Source of the DNA: Rebecca billardiae RCC1528
Lineage: Eukaryota > Haptophyta
Direction of reading: 5' to 3'
DNA: 64,000 nt
Assembly: GCA_965240325.2 (NCBI GenBank)
Contig: OZ251244.1
Span: 558,001 to 622,000 of the forward strand
In this document: positions 1 to 10,371 of the stretch, one piece after another
How positions within the stretch are numbered: the stretch's first letter is position 1
Layout of the letters: every line of letters starts with the position of its first letter
Position numbers and translations under genes: made by a program
The notes under the pieces: model-generated
Told to the model about the DNA's origin: nothing
What the model saw: the letters and a program-made list of their open reading frames with translations, nothing else
Databases searched by the model: none

Positions 1-233
1 GCGCTCGCGTACGCCAACCCGCCGCCGCGTACGCTCCCGCCGCCGCCGCCCAGGCCGCCGCGCGTCGACTCGTCCGGCGGCGGCGCCGGCGGCGGCGCCG
101 CCGTCACGCCCGCGCCGTCGGGCGCGCCGGCGTCCGCGGCCGCGGCCGCGGGCGCTGGCGCGGGCAGCTGTGCGCGCGTGCAGCCCACGCCCACGGTGGG
201 CGCGAGTGCGGCCGCGAGCGTGGTGGCCGCCGT

Positions 234-266
<33 letters not shown>

Positions 267-1347
267 GCCCGCGCCGGACGACGACGCGGGCAGCGGCGGC
301 GCGCGCGCGCGCGTGTCGCCGCCGTCCTCCCCTGAGCCCTCGCCAAAGCCCCCGGCCGCGCGCGCGCCCGGCCGCGCCGCGCGCGCCTCCCGCCCCTCGC
401 TCCCCGAGTCGATGCTCTCCTCTGCGCGCCTCTCCGCGCGCGCGTCGGTGCACTCGACGCCCGAGTCGGTGCTCGACGAGCTGCCCGACGCGCAGCGGCA
501 GCGCATCGCCTCGCTCGCCGACGCGGCGCAGATGCGCGCGGTGGTCGCGCGCGTGCGCGGCACGGGCGCTTACACGCTCTCCGCGCGCGAGCTCGAGGAG
601 ATGTGGCGCGCGTTCAAGCGGTTCGACAAGGACGGGTCGGGCGAGCTGCAGGCGGCCGAGCTGCGCGCGCTGATGCGGAACCTGGGCATGCGGCTGAGCG
701 CGCAGGAGGCGGAGCTGCTCGTGCGCCGCCTCGACACCGACCACACGGGCGCCATCGAGTTTGCAGAGCTGCTCGCGTGGTATTCGGACAACATGCACGT
801 GCGTGGACGCACGCGCGGCTCGCGTGCTCGCGCGCCGCGGTGCGCGTGGCGTGGCGGGCGCGCGAGATCGCGAGCGCGACCCGCGCTCACGCCGTGCGCC
901 GCTGCCCCGCCCCCGCCGCTGCGCGCCCCCTTCCCGCGCGTGCAGACGTACGAGCAGGCGGAGGCGGAGCGGCGCAAGAAGCGCTCGAGGCTGCGCGTGC
1001 TCTGGGAGGACAAGATGAAGCTGCCGCGCACCGCCAAGATCGTCATCGCGTGGGCCACGTGCTGGTGCCTGTACATCGGCGCCGCGTACCTCTCGGTCGT
1101 GTTTGCCGTGATGTTTGGCGAGCACGTCTTCTCGGCGCTGCTGCAGGCGTGGGGCCTGGCGCTCACGCAGACGTTCGTGGTGGACGAGCCGTTCATCATC
1201 TGGCTCTACCTGCTCATCCCGACGATCCTCGACGCGCTCACGTCCAACGACCTCGCCGCCGAGCTGCTCGCCAACTTCATCGCCTCGGGGCTGGGGCAGG
1301 CGCTGGCCGGCTGCTTCAACGTCGTCAAGGCCATTGGCGGCGGCTGA
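1..1347 (+). CDS. 3' part of polycystin-like membrane protein with EF-hand pair
   Basis: The reading frame is open from base 1, so the true start lies upstream. Exons are 1-798 and 946-1347, joined across a 147-nt intron (GTGCGT...GCAG) that keeps the frame. After a long Ala/Pro/Ser-rich stretch come two EF-hand loops, DKDGSGELQAAE and DTDHTGAIEFAE, each with Asp/Asn/Ser ligands and a terminal acidic residue. A basic region follows, then two hydrophobic segments (LSVVFAVMFGEHVFSALLQ and a second ending IPTIL). The pattern of a Trp/Gln-rich turn, then VVDEPFIIW and a final helix, resembles the carboxy end of polycystin/PKD1-type membrane proteins. That family call is an inference; EF-hand calcium binding and membrane location are better supported. 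It could be another EF-hand channel-like protein. The protein ends at TGA 1345-1347. Confidence 0.6.
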
Positions 1348-1428
1348 GCTGGCAGCTAGGTAGTCGTGCCGGGCCGTGCCGGCGCCGGCGCGCCCTCGAA
1401 CTAACGTCAAAATAACCCCATTACATAA

Positions 1429-1468
1429 ATATATATATATATATATGACCGCGTTCCGCGGTCTTTTT
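1429..1468. repeat. (AT)n run followed by a perfect hairpin and T tract
   Basis: Nine AT dinucleotides (1429-1446) are followed immediately by GACCGCG-TTC-CGCGGTC (1447-1463), a 7-bp stem with a 3-nt loop, and then TTTTT. It lies about 100 bp after the upstream stop codon. It looks like a bacterial intrinsic terminator, but in a nuclear genome it is more likely a chance hairpin or a 3'-end feature. Confidence 0.5.
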
Positions 1469-1633
1469 CCGTAGAACGAACGTAGTTCGGGGCCCGCGGT
1501 GCACCCTCCGTCGGCTGCGCTGTCTCAGTCTGACATGTGCCTAACAGTTCGCCTGAGCTGCCACCGCCAACTCAGTCACTGCCGCCCACCGGGCCGGCGG
1601 GCCGAGGACTGTCGCCGCGGGCCGCCGCGGGGA

Positions 1634-2008
1634 CTAGCGGCCGGCGCGCGCGCGCAGGCAGGGCGAGAGGCGCTGGCGCGGCGCGAGCCGGCGCGTGCGC
1701 GCGAGCGGGCGCACCTGCTTGAGGTACTCGCCCTGCGCCATGCGCTCGACGACGGGCCGCTGGTCGCTCGTGCCGGCAGAGCGAGAGCGCGCGCCACTGC
1801 TGGCCCCGGCCTGCCGGCTGCGCAGCCTCGCACCGAGACCGACCGAGCGGAGCTCGGGGCGGTGGAACGAGGCGAGCGGCGCGTCGCGCCTGCCGCCGCG
1901 CGTGCGCGCCTGCTCCACCACGCCGCCGTGCTCGCCCGCCGCCTCCTCCGCCGCGTCGGCCTCGAAGACGGCGGCTGCCAGCGGCAGGCTGAGCCGCGCG
2001 CGACTCAC
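1634..2008 (-). CDS. weak coding candidate, Ala/Arg-rich
   Basis: An open stretch of 124 codons on the minus strand. The clearest protein-like parts are AAVFEADAAEEAAGEHGG and QRPVVERMAQGEYLKQV, the latter followed by GTGCGC, the commonest splice donor in this window. No domain is recognised. It may be an exon of a larger minus-strand gene together with 2049-2617, or a relic. Opposite-strand frames are also open here, so open length alone proves nothing. Confidence 0.2.
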   Translation of the reverse strand: MSRARLSLPLAAAVFEADAAEEAAGEHGGVVEQARTRGGRRDAPLASFHRPELRSVGLGARLRSRQAGASSGARSRSAGTSDQRPVVERMAQGEYLKQVRPLARTRRLAPRQRLSPCLRARAGR

Positions 2009-2048
2009 TCACACTGTGAGTCACACCCGCGGTCGCCTCGACAGCCAT

Positions 2049-2617
2049 CTATCCACAGCTGCTCGAGCTGCTGGAGGGCGCCGCGACGATGGCAGCGCGG
2101 GCGCCCAGCGCGTCCGTTGCCGCGTCGCTCAGCTCGTCGAGCTCGGCGCCGCACTTCGCCAGCTTGGCGCCTAGCGCCTCCGCGTGTCACGTGCTCGTGC
2201 ACGTCAGCCTGCTGATACGCCGCGGGTAACGCCGCCGCCCATCGGCACTTCTGGCATCTGCGCGCGCAGCTGCTGCAGCTCGACGGCGGAGTCGTCGCGG
2301 CTGGCGGCGAGGGTGCGCACCGCGTCGATTGCCGAGGCCTGCAGCCCGGTGATCGCCGCGTCGACGCGCGCGGCGATTTCCCCACGCAGCTCCTCGCGCC
2401 ACGTGGCCGCCGCTCGCGTGCAGGCAGCTGGGCGCCGCTGCGCGACCCGCTCGCTCGGCGGTCGCTCTGCTCCGGGCGGCGAGCGACGAGCTCGCGTGCT
2501 CCGGAATCGGCTCGCCCTTGCGCGCTGCTCCTCGAGTGACGAACGCGCCCGCGGGCAGGCTGTTGCCCGTCGCCCCCGCCGCGATCTCGCCGCCCCCGCC
2601 GCGATCTCGTCGCGCAT
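2049..2617 (-). CDS. possible small coiled-coil protein
   Basis: The minus frame from 2617 contains a plausible amphipathic helical region (EIAARVDAAITGLQASAIDA, then ASRDDSAVELQQLRAQ). A short intron (GTTACC... to ...GCGGAG, about 53 nt) would join it in phase to LGAKLAKCGAELDELSDAA, which runs to a TAG at 2049-2051. Both parts favour Glu/Asp/Leu heptads, suggesting a coiled coil. The splice is my inference; donor and intron length are atypical for the window. No homologue is recognised. Confidence 0.25.
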
Positions 2618-2659
2618 GCTCCGTGCGCAGCGCGACGCAACTGGTGCGCGCGCTCCGTG

Positions 2660-3352
2660 CCTGGCGCGCGCCTAGTAGCGGCAGCGAGGCCTGTTAACTG
2701 ACTATGCTTGTTTTACTATGGTCATGTGCTTATTTACTATGGTCACAGTCTACCCACAATTACCCACCCTCGCACACTTGGACGTGGGTTTCGTTGATTC
2801 CTCTGACTATCAAAAGAGCGGACGCGTCCATTTCTCGCTGCAATGGATGTCTCTTGCGGTCTCAAAATTCGAAACTCGGTCTCCTCCAGCCCTGAAAATC
2901 GTCCCCCATGGCCCATCCCTTTTTTCTTTGATCAAAGATCTTTTTGAAACGTGGTTAGGGCCCACGGAGCGGGCTCCACGCTGCGCGCTCCGCCCTGCAC
3001 CGCGGGCCATAACTTTTCGGCTGTTCGAGTCTAGCGTCAGTCTGTATGGTCCTGGGACTCAGCTGACGAGTGGCTTGACTGTCAGAGGGCCTAGGTACCC
3101 CATCACATGTGCCCGGCGGCGCATAGTGCTGCGTCTAATAGTGCGTGGCGCCCGCGCGGATCCCGCGACGGCGATTCCCGCGGCACCGCCGACGCCGGTC
3201 ACCGCCGCGTCACCCGTTCTGCGGCACGGGTAGTTCGCGTACGCTCATCACGTACTGCACGTGTCCGACGTGGACGTCGAAACCGACACTCAGCTATACT
3301 GCTCTAGTGGTTATACTGCTTATTGGGCAAGCCATTCGCGATTATATTCAGC
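2660..3352. other. spacer without recognisable gene
   Basis: Base composition drops towards 50% GC and frames become short. A partial direct repeat of TTACTATGGTCA occurs near 2713 and 2735. I see no gene or RNA. Confidence 0.5.
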
Positions 3353-4768
3353 TTATATATCGCGTTGGCTGCAGCACCAGTTCACAAATGTGCCGGCAAA
3401 CCGTTGCGGGTCCAACTTGCGGGAGGGATCGTGGCCCTTGCTCGTACACGCGCACGAGTAGCGCATGAGCCGCGTGCACGCGACGCATCGGTCTCGATTG
3501 CGATAGCTGCGGGTGTCGCACGACACGTTCGCGTGCGGATGCGCGCTGACGTGCCGCTGGAGCGCGGCCCCGTAGGACCGGGAAGTGCCGGCCGATGCGT
3601 CAAGCAGCAGACCAGTCGGCCCTCCTGCTTTAGGGCTGATCGATGATGATGGGTGCTCCCGCCATGTGGCCACGTCGACGATCTCGGGTATGAACGACAC
3701 GTGGTCTGCGAGCACAGCACGGTCCACGCACTCGCGAGAGGACACGTTGTAGCCGGCGAAAATAGCAAGGTTCATGCTCCCGAGCGGCTGCCTGCGCAGG
3801 CCAGGCACTGCTGCCATCTGCCGGACGAACACGAGGCTGTCCACGTCCTTGCTCACCGCGATGCGGTGTGCAAAGTACGAGTTCGCCGCTGCCATGAACG
3901 CAAAACGATGATCGCCCTGCGCCGCGCGCCGGACGGCGTCGGCGAGCGTGTCATTGCCCTCGAGGAACGGGATGACGTCAAAGAAGGCTTGATGTGAGGC
4001 GTCCAGCTTGGCAGCTGCTGTGTGGGACGGGTTCGTGTTGAGGAAGGCATGCACTGAGTTGCGGAACACGCTGCATCTGCGCGGATCCCACCACGCGCCG
4101 CTGCCGGGTGCGGCGTAGAGCCAGGGCGGGCCGGGCACGCGGTCCTTGTTGTGTGCCACCTCAATGCGCCCGCAACTCGACAACACCGACTCGTAATACG
4201 CGTCCGGCAAGCGCCAATAGGGCAAGGCCACTGGCCACCAGTAGGGGCGCTCGTACGCGACCATCTGCGCTATCGTGGGGCAGCCGGCACCCACGCGCAC
4301 GCTCAGTGACGTCACGTTGGCGCAGGGCAGGTGCCGCGCGTTCAAGCGTGCGTGGGGCGAGCGGACCTCTGGGCCGCATCCGCCCGTCATTGTGGGGTCG
4401 CTGAAGAGCTCGTCGATCCAATCGGTCGAGCACGCGCGCTCCTTGGCCGCGAGCGCCTGGACACGCTCCTTCAGCACCTGCGGGACAGCCTTTGCGGGCA
4501 TGCGGCTCACGCCTTCGATAAGGGCCGCGCGCATGCCGTTCCGCTCCATCACCTCGCCCTCTGTCAGCGCCTCGCACACCAGCCGCATCAGCGCGAGCAG
4601 GTCGGACGGCGCGTGCCGGCGGAGGGCTTCCACGTCTGCGGCGTCGCGCCACACTCCGACGAGCGCGTCGGGCACCGCCAGCGCTGCGCATGCGCCGCGC
4701 TCGCCGGCGAGCCACGCGGTCAGCACGACGACGGCGAGTACGGTCTGTCGCGGCGCCGAAGCCCCCAT
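3353..4768 (-). CDS. predicted secreted/lumenal Cys-rich protein, unknown function
   Basis: The frame is open to 5185, but the start at 4768 (471 aa) is preferred because it begins with a clear signal peptide, MGASAPRQTVLAVVVLTAWL, followed by small residues (AGERGACAAL). The frame further upstream runs into a fold-back repeat and is not protein-like. The mature protein is rich in Trp, Tyr and Cys and has several NxS/T sites (NVTSL, NDTLA, NVSSR, NVSCD), as expected for the secretory pathway. The carboxy end is Cys-dense (CVACTRLMRYSCACTSKG). I do not recognise the family; parts resemble algal glycan-processing proteins only in general composition. No intron is needed. The stop is the TAA-type codon at 3353. 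Confidence 0.65.
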   Translation of the reverse strand: MGASAPRQTVLAVVVLTAWLAGERGACAALAVPDALVGVWRDAADVEALRRHAPSDLLALMRLVCEALTEGEVMERNGMRAALIEGVSRMPAKAVPQVLKERVQALAAKERACSTDWIDELFSDPTMTGGCGPEVRSPHARLNARHLPCANVTSLSVRVGAGCPTIAQMVAYERPYWWPVALPYWRLPDAYYESVLSSCGRIEVAHNKDRVPGPPWLYAAPGSGAWWDPRRCSVFRNSVHAFLNTNPSHTAAAKLDASHQAFFDVIPFLEGNDTLADAVRRAAQGDHRFAFMAAANSYFAHRIAVSKDVDSLVFVRQMAAVPGLRRQPLGSMNLAIFAGYNVSSRECVDRAVLADHVSFIPEIVDVATWREHPSSSISPKAGGPTGLLLDASAGTSRSYGAALQRHVSAHPHANVSCDTRSYRNRDRCVACTRLMRYSCACTSKGHDPSRKLDPQRFAGTFVNWCCSQRDI

Positions 4769-4861
4769 CGAGCCACCTCGTGTCCGACCGAGGTCGGGGC
4801 AAAGCAGGAATGAAAGGGGAGTCGGGGGATAGCAAGGGCGTGCCACACGCTCCCGAAAAGC

Positions 4862-5140
4862 ACCTGGGGGGGCTTTGCCTTTTTCCGTATTCAATGTACC
4901 CGCTTCAAATAGACGAAGCCCGTTCCAATAGGAAGATGGTTCAATTTGGCGTATGACCGATGCGGGGAATGCCCCTGATAGGCCGGCGGGCGAAACAACC
5001 AGTTTCAAGCCGAAAAACTGCGTGCTGAATATTTGCGTTCCCCGCATTGGTCCTACGCCAAATGGAACCATCTTCCTATTGAAACGGGCTTCCTCCATTT
5101 GAAGCGGGTACATTTGAATACGGAAAAAGGCAAAGATACC
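4862..5140. mobile_element. MITE-like fold-back element
   Basis: The left arm (about 4862-4965) and right arm (about 5037-5140) are imperfect inverted repeats of about 100 bp. Both contain TTTGCCTTTTTCCGTATTCA, a GTACCCGCTTCAAAT block, AATAGGAAGATGGTTC and TTTGGCGTA in the same order when one arm is reverse-complemented. A spacer of about 70 bp separates them. There is no coding capacity. It lies about 100 bp upstream of the start of the secreted-protein gene at 4768. The structure fits a non-autonomous fold-back transposon; no target duplication was established. Confidence 0.6.
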
Positions 5141-5422
5141 CCCGCCCCCTCTGGAGGCGGGCTGTCCACAGCGGAGTGGTGTCAAGGCACTTGGTGTATC
5201 GGTCAGTGGTTTGAGGTTGGGTGAGGGTGGTGGTTGGTTGGGGGCTGGCCAGGGTAGGGCTGGAGGCTTCGGCCGCCAGTCTGATCACCCGGAGCCCGTT
5301 ATAAAGGGGAATTTGGTGGTAGTCCAGACCGCAGCGGCCAGCACCGCCAAAGATGGCCGACTCTCACGCATGGTGAAGCTCACCCTGCCAGGTGGCGCCT
5401 GTCTGACGCAAACTGTGGCTCC

Positions 5423-6197
5423 ATGACCATGGAGGGCGGCCGTGACGGATGCAGGCCCCGCTTCTCCACAGGGACCACCGCCGGTGGCAGCCGGCGGCGC
5501 AAGGGAGGTCGTGGCGCGCCTCCTCGTGCTCCCCCGCCGACCGCCCAGCGCGCAGCGGGCAAGCCGGCCCCGCTGGTGAGCCCGCCCGCCGCGCAGGGCA
5601 TGGACGCTGAGGTGCCACAGGCAAACGACGAGCAGCCGCACTCTCAGAAGCGGAAGAAGAAGCCCCGGCGTGGGAAGCGCGGGCAACGGCGCGACGCCGA
5701 GGGCCGACGGATTCGTTCTCCATCGAGCCGTCGCTCCTCGGCGCCGCCGCGCCATCAAGGAATGCCAGGCGCACAAGGCGGCGCGCCTCGGCGCCTGGCG
5801 CCGACCGCTGCACCCACGCCAGCCCCTGCTGCCCCCCTCCACGATGACCGAGACTCGCCCCCGGGCGACGACTTAGGAGGCATCGCCGCAGCGGGCGAAG
5901 CGCACCCTGGACGCCGCCGCAGCGCCAGCCGCCGCCAGCCAGCCAGCTGGCTCGAGCGGCAAGCGCGTACGCATGACCGCGCCTGGGGAGCACGGGGCAG
6001 GCTCGACCAGCTGCTACCAGCGGCTGAGACTGCCAGCTGACATCCGGACCTGCACCTTCGCCCTTGCTCGGGGCACAGCAGGTCCGCATGCGAGCCGCGC
6101 AGCAGCAGGTGGATCGCGTTTCAGCAGATCAAGGCCGCGCTTAAGCTTTTCGATCGCGGTGCAGGCTAGATGCCGCCTCCGATGCCACCAACGCTGA
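5423..6197 (+). other. possible degenerate coding remnant
   Basis: Several plus frames here carry protein-like pieces, but none is uninterrupted. One frame has a strongly basic cluster (QKRKKKPRRGKRGQRRD). Another reads AIKECQAHKAARLG to a stop at 5874 and resumes with AKRTLDAAAAPAAASQPA in the same frame. This could be a decayed gene, for example a retroelement-derived nucleic-acid-binding protein, or an intron-containing gene I cannot resolve. The identity is not recognised. Confidence 0.25.
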
Positions 6198-6298
6198 CTT
6201 CGTGTCGGCGACCGGGGCCGGGCACTCCGCACTGCGTCTGCCGCCGACGAATCAGGAGATCGACCCGCGCCGGCCCGTCCTACCTGTGATGTATATAT

Positions 6299-6968
6299 TG
6301 TCCGAGGGAATGAAGAGCCCGAAACGACTGAGCTAATAAATCGGTTCGCGCGAACCGATTTAGCTCAGTCGTTTCGGCCTCTTCATTCCCTTCGACACAA
6401 CCGTAAAGTCACCTGTTCGAATCCAGCGACCGACACGCAGGCAACTCTTGGCCTTTCAGGCGAAGCGCTAAGTTCGACCTTGCGAGAGCCTCGCGGCTCC
6501 AGGGGGGGAATGAAAAGTGAGGAGTCGGCAAAAAGACGAACGAAAAAGAGGGGAGCACGAAGAAGATGACCGACAAAGAAAGACGACAGAAACCGAGCAC
6601 GGTCCGCGACGCGCAACCTCCGGGTACAGTCGCCCGGGTGAACAACAAAGACACAAAAAGAGCCTCACAAAGCCAAAGCAGCAAGAAGGGCTCACCGCCC
6701 ACAAAAGACGGAGTCTCTACGAAGCCACAGAGCAGACGAGCACGCAGGGTGGAACACCTGGGAGAGACCAGGCGGGGAGAGAAAAAACCTCGACAACAAA
6801 TCCGTCAGAACACTGGACGGGACTACAGCCCCTCGCGGGGTGTCCCACAGGAGACTTACGGTTATGTCGAAGGGAATGAAGAGGCCGAAACGACTGAGCT
6901 AAATCGGTTCGCGCGAACCGATTTAGCTCAGTCGTTTCGGGCTCTTCATTGATCATTCCCTCGGACAC
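6299..6968. mobile_element. 670-bp element with long, internally palindromic terminal inverted repeats
   Basis: The two ends (about 6299-6420 and 6848-6968) are inverted copies of each other. Each is itself a near-perfect palindrome centred on CGGTTCGCGCGAACCG and flanked by GACTGAGCTAAAT/ATTTAGCTCAGTC arms. The outer tips read TGTCCGAGGGAATGAAGAG and the inner ends CCTTCGACACAACCGTAA, so outer and inner halves can be told apart and the nesting is unambiguous. The roughly 430-bp core is purine-biased and has no convincing protein. The left tip abuts a TATAT stretch. It is probably a non-autonomous DNA transposon. A lone terminus occurs at 10887-10988. Confidence 0.75.
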
Positions 6969-7781
6969 AACATCATGCCAGATTTGCTCCAAAAACGCCC
7001 AAAATTGTCGTCGGCCTCGCCGGCCGGGCCTAAAGACTCAGCGGGGGGCTCTGCCCCCCCCCCCCCCCCCCCCGCGCCTGCGCGGCGGGCGGACCTAGCT
7101 AAGAAACTGAGACTCCGTTAGTCCGTAGGCGCTCGGGCTACCGAACGGCTAAGAAACCGAGGCTAGCAGTGAGATCTCTGACTTCTTATTGCCCGCGATT
7201 GCCTGTACCGGTACCGGCCGTGTCGGTCACAGCTAATCCTGGGTCGTCGCGTCCGAGTGCCAGTAGCACTCGGTTACTCGGAGCGGGCCGAGTGCGGCAC
7301 GTTTAGTGGCATCGGACTCGGAGCCATCGGACCGACTGCATCGACTATCGAGTGCATGACCATCGTCCTATAATGAGTATAAATCACGACTACGCCTCAG
7401 TCTCGATCAGTCTACGGACGGCGGTTATCTAAGCTAGCCGACTAGCCGGTATTCGTCATACTAATACTATTATATTATAATTATTTGAATTGTCGTGATA
7501 TATTATAATATTTAACGACGTGGCAGATTATATATATATGTGTATTATTTATTACAATCATACATATAATTACAACAACGTCGCGGCCGGAGCGAGTCGC
7601 TCACTGGACACTGCGACTCACTGCCTGAGCAGTCGTTAATCTGAATTCATATATATATGTATATATATATATATATTTAAAATTATAATATTAACGTCGT
7701 AGTCCCACTCCCACGATGCGTCACGCGCAGCATTCTGATGTGTGTAAAGCATGCACTACTGATAGACTACCGCGCTGATTA
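6969..7781. other. spacer with 20-nt poly-C and AT-rich tract
   Basis: Contains an uninterrupted C20 run (7054-7073), then ordinary sequence, then an AT-rich segment (about 7440-7690) with several (TA)n runs. It lies 3' of the FCP gene (minus strand). No gene was seen. Confidence 0.6.
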
Positions 7782-8632
7782 TTAGAAGTAGGGGAAGCCC
7801 TTGCCCGTGAGCGCCGCCTGCGTGCACAGGCCCGAGAAGGCGAGCATCGCGAGCCGGCCGTTCTTGATCTCCTTCAGCTTCAGCGACTCGTAGTCCTTGC
7901 CGCCCTTGAAGGAGAGCGGGTCGAAGCCGAGGTCGCCGCCCTCCTTGTTGTTGTTGCCGAGCGCCATCTCGATCGTCGGGCCGAACGCGAGCGTCTCGAT
8001 CGCCGCGACGAAGAGGAAGAGGTGGAACATGTCGCCCGACTTCACCATCGCGTCGTGCGCCTGCAGCGACGTGAGCCCCGCAAACTTCTCGCCGGGGAAC
8101 TTCACCCCCAAGTCGACGGCGATCCAGCCGATCACGGCGAGCATGGTGACGCGGCCGTGCTTCAGCTCGGCCTCCTGCATCCACTTCAGGTTCTGCGAGG
8201 TCGCGAGCACTGCGGATGCGCGGCGCGCGCGGGCGGAGGGCGGAGGGTGGCGCATGCACGCGCATGGTGGGAGCGCGAGCGGTCAGCCGTGGCAGGGCGT
8301 GGGGTCGTGGCGCGAGGGGGCGGCGTCGTGCTGGCACCCGCTTGCGAATGTGCTCGCACGACAGTCACCACGCCCCAAAGCTGATTGGCGCTCCCATCGC
8401 CGCGCCTCAAATACAGCCCTTGCTCGGGAGACGCGATTCGCGCCCGCGCGCGCGCAGAGCGCCTACTCAGCGGGTCGAAGCCAGACGAGCCGGTCAGCCC
8501 GTCAATCACCGGGTTGAGCGGGAGCGGCGGCACGGCGTTCTTGCCCGCCATCGACACCGCGCTGCGCGAGGCCATCGGCCGCCCGACCGGGCCGGTGTAC
8601 GCGAGCGCTGCGAGTGCGAACGAGAGCATCAT
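7782..8632 (-). CDS. fucoxanthin chlorophyll a/c-binding protein (FCP/LHCF type)
   Basis: Exon 1 is 8632-8467 and exon 2 is 8209-7782. The 257-nt intron starts GTAGGC and ends CGCAG, giving [17 protein letters not shown] across the junction and a 197-aa protein. It begins with a short hydrophobic leader ([15 protein letters not shown]) and [10 protein letters not shown], as in plastid-targeted antenna precursors. Helix 1 carries [17 protein letters not shown] and helix 3 carries [16 protein letters not shown], the paired E-x(2-3)-HGR / E-x-x-NGR chlorophyll-ligating motifs. A middle hydrophobic helix lies between them. The length and three-helix layout are standard for FCPs, which bind chlorophyll a/c and fucoxanthin in the thylakoid and pass energy to the photosystems. 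It is divergently oriented with the SIL1-like gene about 310 bp away. Confidence 0.93.
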
Positions 8633-8943
8633 CGTGGCTGTGCGGGGTGAGGCTTGCGCTGGGCGCGCCCGCCAACGGCGCTGAAGAAATGACTGCGCTA
8701 ATTTCGCCTGGCGCGATTCCGCTCATCGCTCATCGGATTCGCCCGGAACGACCCCGGCCTCCGGCCACCGTCCGGGTGCGTTGAATATTGATGGCGGTAA
8801 CGGAAATGGTGCTGATGAAACAAAGTTCCGCGCAAAATCGACAGCATTTTCTGATGATGTGTTTTTTCGCGCGCCTTTTCGCGCGCGGGCTTGCCCGGTG
8901 GCACAGCGCATCGAGACTCGTCTTGGACCAAAGAAGATCAACG

Positions 8944-10371
8944 ATGACGTGGCGCATCCGGCGGACGGCGCTCGCGCTCGCGGCCGTGCTCGTGCTGGGC
9001 ATGGCCGTGCCCGCGCGCGGCTCGGCCGAGCCCCCGGACGAGGGGCGGCTCGACGAGACCGACCTCTCCACACTCACGCAGATGCTGCACTGGTCGCTCT
9101 CCAACCAGGATCTCGAGGCGCTGCACTCAAAGGCGGAGGCGATCCGAGCGTCGGCGCCCGCCGAGCGGCCTCCCGGACTTCTGCCCGAGGGCGGCGCGGA
9201 GGGCGGGCCGAAGATCTCACAGATCGACCAGGCCGAGGCCGAGCGGCTGCACGCGCTCAAGGCGGCGCAGCGCGCCAAGGAGCTCTCCTCGATGATGGAC
9301 ACGCTCGTGCCGGATCGAGCGCAGCAGCTGCGCGACGCGCTCGCGCGCGCGCTCGGCGAGAGCGAGGGCGGCGCGTCGACCGAGGCGCGCGTGGGCGGGC
9401 TGCACGAGCTCGAGGAGCTTGTCGAGGACATCGACAACGCGCGCGACTTCGTCACCCTCGGCGGCTTCGCCCGCCTCGTGCCGATGCTCGCCGAGACGGC
9501 GGCACCGGACGTGCAGGCCGCGGCCGCGTGGGCGATCGGCAGCGGCGCGCAGAACAACGCGGAGATCCAGGCGCACCTGTGCGAGATCGGCGCGCCCGCG
9601 TCGCTCGTGAGCATGCTCGTGGGCACGCCCTCCGCCGCGCACTCCGCCGACGTCGACTCGAAGGCCCTCTACGCGCTCTCCGCCATCTCGCGCGACTCGG
9701 CGGTTGGCGCAGCCGCGCTCGTCGCGCACAACGGCTTGGGCGCGCTTGCCCTTGCGCTCCGGCGGCCGTCGACGCGCGTGGTGCGCAAGGCGCTCACGCT
9801 GCTCACCGACCTCGCGCGCAACTCGGAGCTCTCGCCGATCGATGGCGCCGACGCGCGCGCCACCAGCGTCCGAATGGTCGTGCGCCCAGACGGCGACAGC
9901 GGCGGCGCGGACGAGGGCGCAGGCGGCAGCGGCCGCGGCGGCGGCGGCGCGGACGGGGGCGCGCTCGCACACTCGCTCGAGGTAGCGATCGCGAACAACG
10001 CGAGCGCCGTGTGCGACGCGATCGCCTCGCAGCTCGAGGCCGGGCTGGGCGCGCACGACGTGGATACGCTCGAGAAAGCGGTCGAGGCCGCGGATGCGCT
10101 CATCGCCTCGCCGCGCTTTGGGCCTCACATCGTGGGGAGCGCCGCGCTGCTCGGCGCTGGCGACGCGCCGGGCAGGGAGGCGGGTTGCGCGCGCACGCTG
10201 CGGCCGCAGCTGGGCGAGCTGGTCGACGCGGCGCGTACCGCGGCGGGCGCCGCGGCCGCGTCGCCCGATGGCGCGGACGCGGCGCCTGTGTGGCAGCAGG
10301 TTGCGAGCACGGCGATGCGGCTGCAGCGAGCGCTGGCGGACGCCTCTGCTGCATCATCGGCAAGCGAATGA
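8944..10371 (+). CDS. SIL1/FES1-like Hsp70 nucleotide exchange factor, ER type
   Basis: The frame is open from 8788, but the start at 8944 (475 aa) places a signal peptide at the amino end: MTWRIRRTALALAAVLVLGM, then VPARGSA. Near residue 40 lies LTQMLHWSLSNQDLEAL, the conserved Fes1/HspBP1/SIL1 amino-terminal motif (L..LL.WSI.N). Armadillo-type repeats follow, including FVTLGGFARLVPMLAE, VQAAAAWAIGSGAQNN and SKALYALSAISRDS. With the signal peptide this fits SIL1, which releases ADP from the ER Hsp70 BiP. No KDEL-like tail is present (it ends ASSASE). A Gly/Ala-rich insert lies around residues 315-340. It appears intronless. Confidence 0.82.
   Translation: MTWRIRRTALALAAVLVLGMAVPARGSAEPPDEGRLDETDLSTLTQMLHWSLSNQDLEALHSKAEAIRASAPAERPPGLLPEGGAEGGPKISQIDQAEAERLHALKAAQRAKELSSMMDTLVPDRAQQLRDALARALGESEGGASTEARVGGLHELEELVEDIDNARDFVTLGGFARLVPMLAETAAPDVQAAAAWAIGSGAQNNAEIQAHLCEIGAPASLVSMLVGTPSAAHSADVDSKALYALSAISRDSAVGAAALVAHNGLGALALALRRPSTRVVRKALTLLTDLARNSELSPIDGADARATSVRMVVRPDGDSGGADEGAGGSGRGGGGADGGALAHSLEVAIANNASAVCDAIASQLEAGLGAHDVDTLEKAVEAADALIASPRFGPHIVGSAALLGAGDAPGREAGCARTLRPQLGELVDAARTAAGAAAASPDGADAAPVWQQVASTAMRLQRALADASAASSASE

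Noticed and set aside
1447-1468. Rho-independent terminator
   Set aside because: The hairpin plus T5 is textbook-like, but the gene is nuclear and intron-containing, so bacterial termination is not expected.
6359-6425. tRNA-like A box (TTTAGCTCAGTCG) and B box (CTGTTCGAATCCA) with tRNA-like spacing
   Set aside because: The A-box-like words are part of the palindrome arms. The D arm lacks its pairing half and the T stem pairs at only two of five positions, so no cloverleaf forms.
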